Of a stretch of DNA of 64,000 nt, positions 24,581 through 33,261 are shown one piece after another (position 1 is the stretch's first letter; every line of letters starts with the position of its first letter). Source of the DNA: Spirochaetota bacterium (GTDB taxonomy: Bacteria > Spirochaetota > Spirochaetia > Treponematales > Treponemataceae); assembly GCA_023443865.1 (NCBI GenBank), contig JAEZST010000018.1, positions 283,842 to 347,841 of the forward strand. The letters are read 5' to 3'. The notes under the pieces were generated by a model. It had not been told where the DNA came from. It saw only the letters and a program-made list of their open reading frames with translations, and did no database searches. The translations under genes and the position numbers were made by a program.

Positions 24581-26826
24581 TTAGTCCAGTTTCATGGTCA
24601 GCAGCCTGCCCGTATCGACGATAAAGCTCACGCTCCCGTCGCCGAGAATGCTGCATCCCGATATCCCGTCCACCTTGCCCAAATACTCGGAAAGCGACTT
24701 TACGACTATCTGTTGGTTGCCCACTACCTCGTCGATAAGGAGGCAGGCCTTTCTTCCGTTGTTCTGCACGATAATTATGATACCCTTGGTCGGGTCGGTT
24801 TCCCCGTCGCGCACGCGAAAAACCTCCGATAGCTTAATGAGCGGCAAAAACTCTTGTCGGATATTTACCGTGTCTCCCTCGGAATCGGTTCTCGTGAGCT
24901 GCGCCCGGCTCACTTTGACGAACTCGATAATGTCGCCCAGGGGCAACGAGTACCGGTTTGAGCCGACCCTTACGGTAATCCCGTCGATGATCGCCATGGT
25001 CAGGGGAATGACCAGCACGAATTCGGTTCCGATGCCGGGCGACGTGAAAATATCGATTCTGCCGTGGATTCGCTCCAGGTTTTTCTTGACCACGTCGAGC
25101 CCGACGCCCCTCCCGGAAACCTCGGAAACCGCGGCGGCCGTGGAAAAGCCGGGCTCAAAGATATATTGCCATACCTCCGAGTCGCTCATGGCCGCGCCGT
25201 CGCCTTTGAGAAGCCCGCGCTCGGCCGCCTTCGCGAGAATTCGGTCCCGGTGCAGGCCCGCGCCGTCGTCCTTGACGGTAATCCAAATATCCGAGCCCTC
25301 GTATTTCGCGTTGAGCCGCACGGTGCCCGTTTCCGGCTTTCCCCGGGAAGCCCGTTCCGCGCGCGACTCGATGCCGTGATCGATCGCGTTTCTGAGAATG
25401 TGCACGAGGGGATCCGCGACCTGCTCTATAACGTTTTTGTCCATTTCCGTATCCTGGCCGGACACGATAAAGTCTATGGGCTTGTCGAATTTCCGGGAAA
25501 GGTCCCTGACCAGGCGCCGCATCTTCTGGAAAAGCCCGTCCAGGGGAATCATGCGGATCATCATGGTGGTTTCCTGAATTTCCCGGCTGATCTTTGTCAG
25601 TCGCGCGTAGGATTTCCCGAAGCTGTCCAGCTTGAGCCCCGCGAGGTCCGGGCTATTGAGCACCATGGCCTCGGCGGTGATAAGCTCGCCGACCAATTCG
25701 AACAGCTTATCCAGTTTCGCGGTATCCACCCTGATTTCGCGGCGAACCACCTCGTGGTGGTCCGTGACCTCGGCGGCGGCCGCCTGGCTTTGCTGCTCCC
25801 TGAGCGCCGTGTCCACGACCTGTCGGTCCACTACGCCCTTTTCGACGAGGATTTCCCCGAGGGGCCTCACCTGTTCTTTCAGGGCCTCGTCTACCTGTTC
25901 GCTATCCACCGCCCCCATGCTCACGAGAATTTCCCCAAGGGTTTTATAGCCGTCGTTCCCGGCCGGGGCGGGTTTCGGGGCGGTTTGGCTCTCGATCGGT
26001 ACCGGCGTTTCGGCCGACCCGTCCCCTTCCCGTATATCCACGCTCGAAAGGATACCGCGCAGGCGGTCTATGAATTTGATAACCTTGTTGGTAAAGGGCT
26101 CGGTAACGGCCGTCGCCGACTTTCGCGCGTCGTCCAGCAGGCTTTCCATTTCCATGCACGAGCTTTCGAGCAGGAGATAGCCGAAAAACCCGGAATTGCC
26201 CTTGAGGTATGGACGGCCCGGAAGATATCGTTCACCTTTTCCGTCTCTACCTTGCCGTTTTCCAGGGAGAGCGCGATACGCTCCGTCGCGTCCACGGTGT
26301 CGGCGCATTCGCCGATAAAGCGCTCGACCATGTCCCGGGAAACGAGGGAGGTCAGGCGAACCTCGTTCGGCATGGCCGCCGCGCCGTTCGGTTCGGCTGC
26401 CGGAACGGGGGCGCCCTTCAGCGTGGCGATAACGCCCTCGATGGCGTCCGCCTGCGCGTGGGCCGCGCTTTCCCCGTCGGAATCGGACCAGGTCTTTTCC
26501 ACCGTCGCGATAAGGCCCCGCAGTACGTCGATCGTACGGAATACCGCGTCGATTGAATCAGGGGTCGCCTCGTAATGTTCCTTGAGAAAGGCGTCGAGAA
26601 GGGTTTCGGCGACGTGGGTCAGTCGCTTGATATGGTCAAATCCGAGATAGCCCGCGGAACCCTTTACCGAATGGAATAGCCGGAACACCGAATTGAGCTT
26701 CGCCGTCTTGTCTTCGCTTTCCTCAAGCTTCGAAAGCTGGTTTTCGGCGTCGTCTAATCGCTCGTACCCTTCCTCGATAAAGGATACGATTATTTCTTTC
26801 GTCTCGTCGTCAAGCGGGGCGCCCAT
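24581..26826 (-). pseudogene. cheA: CheA histidine kinase, interrupted by a one-base frameshift
   Basis: Two overlapping frames join to a normal CheA of about 748 residues if one base is added near 26205/26206. Part one (ATG 26826, AAGGAG upstream) has a first Hpt domain with H52 (LFHSVKGSAGY) and, after a linker, a second Hpt at FRAVHT, where the frame breaks; the other frame continues exactly with LKGNSGFFGY. Part two contains two repeats (LGEILVSMGAVDSEQVDEAL and LGEILVEKGVVDRQVVDTAL) resembling MshEN modules, the dimerisation helices (DKLFELVGELI), N box (HILRNAIDHGIE), G boxes (GRGVGLDVV) and the CheW-like domain. A lost C in a CC(C) run would be a common sequencing error; otherwise the chemotaxis kinase is inactive. 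Confidence 0.9.
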
Positions 26827-26947
26827 CGTTTTTTTGTTATCTCCTTGATTTCTATCCGGCGGTCACGTTCCGGCGATACAATAATCATTGAGCATTTACT
26901 CGGGATTTGCAAACCATTTATATAGATAAAATAAGTTCGTTACGCCA

Positions 26948-27985
26948 TTACCCCGCGAAATTGAATTTAAACCCGCTTCCCCCCGTTCGGTCCACGGTGA
27001 ACGTGCCGTTCAGCTGGCGGCACATGCCGCGTACCAGCCGCAATCCGAAGGTTTCGGGATTCTCCGTATCCACCGTTTCGGGAAGCCCGTTGCCGTTGTC
27101 CGCGAAGCCCAGGCGGATAATCCCGTCCTGCTTCCGGATGGATATGAGGACTTCTCCCGCGTCCCTGCCCTTGAACGCGTACTCCATGGAATTCATCACG
27201 AGCTCGTTGATGATCATCCCGATCTTGGATATTTGGGCCGTATCCACCGGGAAGTCCGAGATGTCGTAATCGAAGGACACCTTCTTGTGGTCCGGGTACA
27301 GCCCCGCGATGTTCGAGACGAGCTGCTCGACGTAGGACTTGACCGAGAGCGTTCCCGCCGTCCCGTTCCGGTAGAGGCGGTCATGGAGTATTCCCATGTT
27401 CGCGATCCGCGCGATGGTATTGTGAAGCGCGAGTGAGGCCTTGGGATCCTGCAGGGTCTCCGCCTGCAGCGTGAGCATGTTCGAAATGGTCTGCAGATTG
27501 TTCTTTACCCTGCTGTGAATCTCGAAAAGAAGGGTTTCCTTTTCGCTGAGGAGGGCCTTGATGCGCAATTCGCTTTCCATGGCCTCGTCGGCCCTCTTTT
27601 TCAGCTCTTTTTGGAGGCCGATGATCCGCTCCCCCGCGAGAATACGCGCGTGAAGCTCGCCGGGATCGTAGGGCTTGGAAATGTAATCGTTCGCGCCCGA
27701 ATCGAGCCCCCGCACGATATCGTTCTTCTCGCCCTTTATGGTCAGCATGATGACGTAGACGGGCAGGTCCCGCTCGGCGGTTCTCAGTCTCTGGCAAACC
27801 TCGATGCCGTCTAGGCCGGGCATGAGCCAATCGAGGATCGCCAGTTCGGGATGGTCGGCGCGGGCGAGGATTTCCAGCGCCTCCGTACCGTTGTCGCACG
27901 TATGCACGGAATGCCCGTTTTTTTCGAGGAGCATCGTCAAAATGGTTCTCGACGCAACGTCGTCGTCGGCCACGAGTATTCTCAT
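26948..27985 (-). CDS. Response regulator fused to HisKA_2-type histidine kinase
   Basis: 345 residues. The N-terminal receiver has phosphoacceptor D52 (AILDWLMPGLDG) and K105-region SKPYD. A coiled coil leads to a HisKA_2 dimerisation motif, EIHSRVKNNLQ (phosphorylated His about 157), followed by an HATPase domain (NELVMNSMEYAFKG, then FADNGNGLP and FGLRLV). This REC-HisKA_2 arrangement puts a receiver upstream of a kinase, so it could receive phosphate from the hybrid kinase encoded immediately upstream (4-bp ATGA overlap). It is followed by a 120-bp gap and then cheA. Confidence 0.9.
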   Translation of the reverse strand: MRILVADDDVASRTILTMLLEKNGHSVHTCDNGTEALEILARADHPELAILDWLMPGLDGIEVCQRLRTAERDLPVYVIMLTIKGEKNDIVRGLDSGANDYISKPYDPGELHARILAGERIIGLQKELKKRADEAMESELRIKALLSEKETLLFEIHSRVKNNLQTISNMLTLQAETLQDPKASLALHNTIARIANMGILHDRLYRNGTAGTLSVKSYVEQLVSNIAGLYPDHKKVSFDYDISDFPVDTAQISKIGMIINELVMNSMEYAFKGRDAGEVLISIRKQDGIIRLGFADNGNGLPETVDTENPETFGLRLVRGMCRQLNGTFTVDRTGGSGFKFNFAG

Positions 27986-30696
27986 CGGCTTTCCTCCGGT
28001 CGATTCCTTTGCAGGGCTTTCCGTAGATCATTAAAAGTATTCCGTAACCGCGCGAAATTTTCCAGGTTTTCGGCCAAGGTTTTTTCCGATACGCTCTTGT
28101 CCAGTTTTAACGCGCCCGTCGCCAGGCGCCGGGAACCGACGTTCAGCGCGGCGCCGCGGATGCTGTGGGCGGCCTGCGAGGCCGCTTTCGCGTCTCCCGC
28201 GCGGATCGCCTGCTCGAGCTCGTCGATTTTCTTGGGCGCGTCGTCCAGAAACGCGGTTACGAGTTTATTGAAGAGTTTTTCGTCGCCGAGGAGCCTCGCG
28301 CGTACGGCGTCGGGGTCGAAAAGGTCCGCTCCCGCGTACGCTGGCGCATGGTTCGAGATGACTTCCGCTATCTTGCGGGCGTCGATGGGTTTTGATACCA
28401 TTTCGTCCATCCCGCACTGAAGGCACTTGACCCGCTGTTCCTCGCCCGTGTGGGCGGTAAGGGCGATGATAGGAAGCCTTTTGCCCGTTCCCGAGGCGGC
28501 TTCCCCGCGCCGTATACTTCGCGCCGCTTCGTACCCGTCCATTACCGACATATTGCAGTCCAGGAAGACCATGTCGTATGAAATCCGGCGAAGGGCGTCG
28601 AGGGCCTCGGCGCCGTTCGCGACGGAATCGACTTCCGCGCCGCACTTTTCGAGAATTTTCTCGGCCACGAGCCGGTTCGTCAGATTATCCTCCGCGAGCA
28701 GTACCTTTAAGGGCGCTCCCGGGGCCGGGGAAAACGATTCGGCGGGTTTCGCGGTCGCCGTTTCGCTTCCCGCGGGCTTTGTATCCCCCGCTTTGCCCGC
28801 GTCGCGGCCCTGCCCATTCCAGGGAAGCTCAAAAACGGCGGTAAACCAAAATTCCGAGCCCTTGCCCTCTTGGCTCTCCACGCCGATCTCGCCGCCCATA
28901 AGTTCGGTGAGCTGCTTTGAAATGGCGAGCCCCAAACCCGTACCGCCGTATTTTCGCGTTTTAGTGCTGTCGAGTTGGGTGAAGGGCTGAAAGAGGAGGT
29001 CCTTTTTATCGTCCGGAATGCCGATTCCCGTGTCCTGAACGGAAAACTTGACGGTTATTTCCCTTTCTTTCGTTTTATCCCTCTTCGCCGATACCCGGAT
29101 CTCGCCCCGTTCGGTAAATTTGATCGCGTTGCCGACGAGGTTTACGAGAATCTGCCGGAGCCGTCCCGGATCGCCTACGAGGGTTTCGCCCATATCGGGG
29201 GAATAACTGACGCGTAGCTTCAGGCCCTTCTGGCTGGCCTGTCCGCTGAGGAGCATGACCGTTTCGTCCATGACGGCGGGAACGCTGAATTCCATAAGTT
29301 CCAGAAGCATTTTATTCGCCTCTATCTTCGAATGGTCCAGCAGTTGGTTCAGCAATTCCAGAAGGTTCGCGCCCCCCGACCTGATAAGTTCCGCGTACTG
29401 ACGCTGCGAGCGATCGAGATCCGTGTCCAGGAGAAGTCCGCTCATGCCGATGATGCCGTTTAGGGGCGTCCTGATTTCGTGGCTAATGGTCGCCAAGAAG
29501 GCGCTTTTCGCCACGTTTGCCGTTTCCGCCCGAAGCATTAGTTCGTTCGCCCTCAACCCGGCGGCTTCCATCTCCATGTTATAGCGAATCAGGTTCGCTT
29601 CGGTGATTTTTTGGTCGGTAATGTCCCAGTTGGTACCGATGAGGTGCGTGGGGTTTCCCATTCTGTCGAATTGCATGAGGGCCATGGAACGGATGGTATG
29701 CACGCTCCCGTCGGGCCACACCACGCGGAACTCCGCGTTGTAGTCCGCGTGGGTTTCCACCACCGTGCGAAAGAGGTCGAGTTGGGTGTCCCGGTCCTCG
29801 GGGTGCATTCCTTCCGCCCACAGCCGAAACCCGTCCTTCGTATCGTCGCGGGGTATGCCGTAGAGCCTGAACATCTGTTCGTCCCATACCTCCGCGCCGC
29901 GCTCGAAGTCGTAATCCCAAATTCCCACGCCTCCCGCGCGAGTCGCCAGGCGCAGCCGGTCCGTGAGGGTCCTTAGCTGTTCTTCTTTTTTCGCGAGGGG
30001 AGACACGTCGACGATGCATTCGAGTATCTTGCGCCGTCCCCGTATATTGGCGCCCATTACGGTCTTTGAAACCTGTACGAGCTCCCCTTTCGCCGAAATG
30101 AAATTGCTTTTCGTCTCGTTGAGCGAAAAGTCGGACACGGGGCAGGTCGCCTCCTGATGGGGGCATATTAAGTGGTAGCAGCGTTTTCCCACGAGGTTCC
30201 CGAGGGGGCCTCCCCATAATTTGGCCGCGTATTCGTTGGCCTGCTCGATGAGGTGGGTTTCGGGGTCTATGACGACCATGGCTATGGGCAGTTGGGAAAA
30301 AAGCGGGCTTTCCAGCGCTTCCGCGGTCAATGTCTCCGTATCGGCGAGCCATGTCGGGGTTACGTCCAGGATCGCCCCGTCCAGGTAGGGCCGCCTGAGG
30401 CGGCCCATGAGCCTGAGCCTCCGGGTTTTCCCGTCGGGGTGCCGATACTCGAATTCGTGACGAAAGGGCCGGTCGTCCTCCTCGGGCGAATAAAGCGACC
30501 GTATCCGCTCCAGTTCGTACGGCGCGATGCGGAAGCCGTGCTCGCGAAGCGACTCGCCGGCCTTAACCCCGGTTATGGCGCGGAAGGCCTCGTTTCCGTC
30601 GTGGGTGTCGAGAACGCAATCGTATTCGAAAACGCCGAGCGGAATGGCCTCAAAGGCCGATTCCCAGTTCGGCTTTTGCGCCGGATTCGCCGCCAT
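27982..30696 (-). CDS. Hybrid sensor kinase: PAS-PAS-PAS-HisKA-HATPase-REC-Hpt
   Basis: 904 residues, no membrane segment, so a cytoplasmic sensor. Three PAS domains occupy about residues 10-120, 135-240 and 250-370; the second has Cys residues in CYHLICPHQEATC, which may bind a cofactor. The kinase core has ISHEIRTPLNG (His about 408) and the ATP-binding boxes (LVNLVGNAIKFTERG, QDTGIGIP, GTGLGL). A C-terminal receiver (VFLDCNMSVMDG) and an Hpt domain (QAAHSIRGAALNVGS) complete a full His-Asp-His phosphorelay in one chain. Its likely partner is the single receiver encoded 10 bp upstream (30707-31102) or the REC-kinase downstream. Confidence 0.93.
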   Translation of the reverse strand: MAANPAQKPNWESAFEAIPLGVFEYDCVLDTHDGNEAFRAITGVKAGESLREHGFRIAPYELERIRSLYSPEEDDRPFRHEFEYRHPDGKTRRLRLMGRLRRPYLDGAILDVTPTWLADTETLTAEALESPLFSQLPIAMVVIDPETHLIEQANEYAAKLWGGPLGNLVGKRCYHLICPHQEATCPVSDFSLNETKSNFISAKGELVQVSKTVMGANIRGRRKILECIVDVSPLAKKEEQLRTLTDRLRLATRAGGVGIWDYDFERGAEVWDEQMFRLYGIPRDDTKDGFRLWAEGMHPEDRDTQLDLFRTVVETHADYNAEFRVVWPDGSVHTIRSMALMQFDRMGNPTHLIGTNWDITDQKITEANLIRYNMEMEAAGLRANELMLRAETANVAKSAFLATISHEIRTPLNGIIGMSGLLLDTDLDRSQRQYAELIRSGGANLLELLNQLLDHSKIEANKMLLELMEFSVPAVMDETVMLLSGQASQKGLKLRVSYSPDMGETLVGDPGRLRQILVNLVGNAIKFTERGEIRVSAKRDKTKEREITVKFSVQDTGIGIPDDKKDLLFQPFTQLDSTKTRKYGGTGLGLAISKQLTELMGGEIGVESQEGKGSEFWFTAVFELPWNGQGRDAGKAGDTKPAGSETATAKPAESFSPAPGAPLKVLLAEDNLTNRLVAEKILEKCGAEVDSVANGAEALDALRRISYDMVFLDCNMSVMDGYEAARSIRRGEAASGTGKRLPIIALTAHTGEEQRVKCLQCGMDEMVSKPIDARKIAEVISNHAPAYAGADLFDPDAVRARLLGDEKLFNKLVTAFLDDAPKKIDELEQAIRAGDAKAASQAAHSIRGAALNVGSRRLATGALKLDKSVSEKTLAENLENFARLRNTFNDLRKALQRNRPEESR

Positions 30697-30706
30697 AACG
30701 GGGGAA

Positions 30707-31102
30707 TCAGTCTACGAGCCGAAGGGCCTTCAGCTGCTCGACGAGTTTCGTTCGGTCAATGGGTTTGACCAGATACACGTCGCACTGCTCCTTGAAGGCG
30801 CCCATGATATTCTTTTTGTCGTCCAGCGCGGTAGTCATGATGATTTTCGCCCCGTCGGAGGAGAAGATGCCCGCGTCTTCCTCGATGCCGCGGATGCGTT
30901 TCAGCGCCGCTTGACCGTCCATTTCGGGCATCATAATGTCCAGGCAGACGAGGTCATAGGGTTTCCCCGATTCGAGGGCGGCCCTGAAAGCCTCAACCGC
31001 TTCCAGTCCGTTCACGCTGATGTGGCATTCACCATACGCCTGTAGAATTCCCTGAAGTAGAAGTCTCGAGGTAAAGTCGTCTTCAGCGATCAGTGTTTTC
31101 AT
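30707..31102 (-). CDS. CheY-like response regulator, first gene of the operon
   Basis: 131-residue receiver with E8/D9/D10-type acidic pocket (AEDDF), phosphoacceptor in LVCLDIMMPEMDG, Thr in IIMTTALDD, and Lys in LVKPID. An insertion of about 10 residues (GIEEDAGIFSSDG) lengthens the loop after helix 3. ATG 31102 is preceded by GGAGG at 6 nt; the TTG just before it is in frame but poorly placed. It heads the minus-strand set of signalling genes and is a natural phosphate acceptor of the Hpt in the hybrid kinase gene 10 bp downstream. Confidence 0.9.
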   Translation of the reverse strand: MKTLIAEDDFTSRLLLQGILQAYGECHISVNGLEAVEAFRAALESGKPYDLVCLDIMMPEMDGQAALKRIRGIEEDAGIFSSDGAKIIMTTALDDKKNIMGAFKEQCDVYLVKPIDRTKLVEQLKALRLVD

Positions 31103-31125
31103 CAAATTCCTCCGATTACCCCTTT

Positions 31126-31131
31126 ACTATA
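31126..31131 (-). promoter_or_regulatory. -10 element TATAGT for the signalling operon
   Basis: TATAGT on the minus strand, 24 bp before ATG 31102, giving a short leader with GGAGG. The -35 region is poor. No sigma28-like motif is visible. Confidence 0.45.
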
Positions 31132-31155
31132 ATGCGGTATTCCTGATGATGCCAT

Positions 31156-31175
31156 AACGCTGAAGCGTTTTTTTT
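31156..31175 (+). terminator. Terminator-like hairpin upstream of gltX
   Basis: A 5-bp stem AACGC/GCGTT with a 4-nt loop is followed by eight T on the plus strand. It lies between two divergent genes, before the gltX promoter, so there is no upstream plus-strand gene for it to end. It may block antisense read-through into gltX, or be chance. Confidence 0.35.
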
Positions 31176-31215
31176 GCGTACCTGCCCGTAGGTGACCCGC
31201 GGCGAAACCTTCCGC

Positions 31216-31244
31216 TTGTCCAAGAAAGGGGAAAAACCTATAAT
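31216..31244 (+). promoter_or_regulatory. Sigma70 promoter of gltX
   Basis: TTGTCC (31216-31221), 17-bp spacer and perfect TATAAT (31239-31244). Transcription would start near 31251, leaving a short leader with AAGGAG before the TTG start. Confidence 0.85.
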
Positions 31245-31267
31245 ATCGCATTCAAAGGAGCCCTGAA

Positions 31268-32809
31268 TTGAACGTACGTGTCCGTTACGCGCCTTCCCCC
31301 ACGGGAATGCAGCACATCGGCGGTGTGAGAACCGCGCTTTTCAATTACCTGTATGCACGATCCGCGGGCGGAAAGTTTATCCTTCGCATCGAGGATACCG
31401 ATCAGACCCGATACTCGCCCGAATACGAACGGAACCTCTACGATACCCTCGCCTGGCTCGGCCTTGAATGGGATGAAGGGGGCCCCCGCGGCGGCGAGTT
31501 CGAGCCCTACGTGCAATCGAAACGGTTTGAGCTGTACAAGAAATTCGCCCTTGAGCTCGTGGAAAAGGGCCAGGCGTACTATTGCTTTTGCGACGAAACG
31601 CGCATGGAAAGCCTTCGAAAGTCCCAAACCGCCGCCAAATCGGCCCTGGGCTACGATCGGCACTGCCGTTCCCTCCCGCGGGAGGAAATCCGCGAGAATC
31701 TTGACGCCGGCAAGCCCTACGTGATCCGCCTCGCGGTTCCGCTCGAGGGCGCCACGAAATTCCACGACGAGCTTCTCGGCGATATCGAATGGAAGAACGA
31801 GGACGTGAGCCCCGATCCCGTACTCCTCAAGAGCGACGGCTTCCCGACCTATCACCTGGCGAACGTGGTGGACGATCACCTCATGAAGATTACCCATGTC
31901 ATGCGGGCCCAGGAATGGATTCCCTCCACGCCCCTTCACGTGATCATGTACAAGGCCTTCGGTTGGGAGTATCCCGACTATTGCCACCTTCCCATGGTCA
32001 TGGGAGAGGACGGCCAGAAGCTCTCAAAGAGGCACGGCGCGACGAGCTGCAACGAGTTCCGGAATAACGGCTACCTCAAGGAGGCCCTGATCAACTACGT
32101 GGCCATGCTCGGCTGTTCTTACGAGGACGGGCGCGACCTATATACGCTGGCCGAATTGGGCTCCCTTTTCCGGATGGAAAAGATAAACAAGGCCCCGGCG
32201 GTGTTCGACTACAAAAAGCTGGAGTGGTTTAACGGTCAGTACATGCGATTGAAAACCGACGCCGAGCTTTTCGACCTGACCTGGCCCTTCATCGCCAATT
32301 CGGGCATTCTCGGCTCCTGCGGCGCGGGGGAAGCAAATTCCCCGGAAAACCGCGCCGCCGCGGGCCTTCGATTCGCCGACGAAACGCTCCTCAAGCCAAC
32401 CGACGCCCAGCGCGCGATCCTGATGAGCGCCATGCCGTTGGTCCGCGAGCGCCTTCATTTCCTGACCGACGCGCCGCTCATGGTGAACTTCATTTTTAAC
32501 GAGCCCGCGGTCCCGCCCCTCGAGGACATAGTGCCCAAGCGCCTCGATGCCGCGAAAACCCGCGAGGTACTGATCGCCGCGAAAGAGGTTATAGCCAATA
32601 TCGGGGGGCTCGGTGAAGAAGAGGCCGACGGCCTTTTCCGCGCCAAGGCGGAATCGCTCGGCGTAAAGCTCGGCGACCTGATGATGCCGATCCGCATGGC
32701 CGTTACCGGCAGCCGGGTGAGCCCGCCCCTGGTGGGCTCGATCCAGGTGATCGGCTCAGACAAGGCCAATGAGCGAATCGACCGCGCCGTTCGGGAGCGG
32801 TTTTCCTGA
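31268..32809 (+). CDS. gltX: Glutamyl-tRNA synthetase
   Basis: 513 residues; charges tRNA-Glu with glutamate. The class I signature is present: PSPTGMQHIGG (HIGH motif), RIEDTDQTRYS, and the KMSKS variant KLSKRHG. The C-terminal helical anticodon-binding domain follows. The start is TTG at 31268 with AAGGAG 7 bases upstream. It is a single-gene unit bounded by its own promoter and a strong terminator (32841-32884). Confidence 0.97.
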   Translation: MNVRVRYAPSPTGMQHIGGVRTALFNYLYARSAGGKFILRIEDTDQTRYSPEYERNLYDTLAWLGLEWDEGGPRGGEFEPYVQSKRFELYKKFALELVEKGQAYYCFCDETRMESLRKSQTAAKSALGYDRHCRSLPREEIRENLDAGKPYVIRLAVPLEGATKFHDELLGDIEWKNEDVSPDPVLLKSDGFPTYHLANVVDDHLMKITHVMRAQEWIPSTPLHVIMYKAFGWEYPDYCHLPMVMGEDGQKLSKRHGATSCNEFRNNGYLKEALINYVAMLGCSYEDGRDLYTLAELGSLFRMEKINKAPAVFDYKKLEWFNGQYMRLKTDAELFDLTWPFIANSGILGSCGAGEANSPENRAAAGLRFADETLLKPTDAQRAILMSAMPLVRERLHFLTDAPLMVNFIFNEPAVPPLEDIVPKRLDAAKTREVLIAAKEVIANIGGLGEEEADGLFRAKAESLGVKLGDLMMPIRMAVTGSRVSPPLVGSIQVIGSDKANERIDRAVRERFS

Positions 32810-32840
32810 CCCCCTCGTGAGCGCGGCTAATTGAAACAAA

Positions 32841-32884
32841 AACGGGCTACCCGACGATTTTACCGGGTAGCCCGTTTTTTTTGT
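32841..32884 (+). terminator. Intrinsic terminator of gltX
   Basis: A perfect 13-bp stem (32841-32853 with 32864-32876), 10-nt loop, followed by at least six T. This is the strongest terminator in the window. Confidence 0.92.
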
Positions 32885-32922
32885 ATCGTTGCTTACAAAC
32901 GAAAGCGTACGGCGCGGGAACG

Positions 32923-33054
32923 TTAGCGTTCCGAGGGTCGTAAGTAGGAATGGACCCCCGAGGCTAGGCTTAATACCAGCCAAAAAAGCCAGGTGAATGA
33001 GAAGAACATCCCCAAAAAACCGATAATACCGTGCGATATTCCCCGTTTCTTCAT
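32923..33054 (-). CDS. Small membrane protein, 43 residues
   Basis: A short frame begins at ATG 33054 with GTGAGG 6 bases upstream and ends at TAA 32925-32923. The product starts with MKKRGISHG, continues as one long hydrophobic segment (GFLGMFFSFTWLFWLVLSLA, about residues 12-31) and ends with a short polar tail (YLRPSER). Positive residues precede the helix, as in a single-pass membrane micro-protein with cytoplasmic N-terminus. A TATATT element lies about 30 bases upstream. No family is recognised. It lies between the gltX terminator and a divergent diguanylate cyclase gene. Coding status is likely from start, SD and composition together but not certain. Confidence 0.6.
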   Translation of the reverse strand: MKKRGISHGIIGFLGMFFSFTWLFWLVLSLASGVHSYLRPSER

Positions 33055-33227
33055 TATGTGCCTCACTTCTTGGTTTAATAGACACAATATAAACAATTTT
33101 GGTGCGAGAAAGCGTTACGTTTTCGTCTTCGGTTAGGGGTTTAGGGTCCACCCGAATGACGGCGGGTAAAAATGGAGATTTCCCCGAAAAACCCGTATCG
33201 GTACCGAAAAAAGGCGATTCGATGAAT

Positions 33228-33233
33228 TATACT
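33228..33233 (+). promoter_or_regulatory. -10 element TATACT before the diguanylate cyclase gene
   Basis: TGAATTATACT, identical over 11 bases to the element at 15663-15673, 28 bp before ATG 33262. A G-rich ribosome site (GGGGG) lies 6 bases before the start codon. 33055-33227 otherwise contains only the upstream region of the micro-ORF. Confidence 0.5.
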
Positions 33234-33261
33234 GGAATTACGCTATCAACGGGGGTAGCCG

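Noticed and set aside
26827..26947. Possible flagellar sigma28 promoter (TAAA) upstream of cheA
   Set aside because: TAAA occurs but no GCCGATAA-like -10 is at 15 bp; AT-rich region only.
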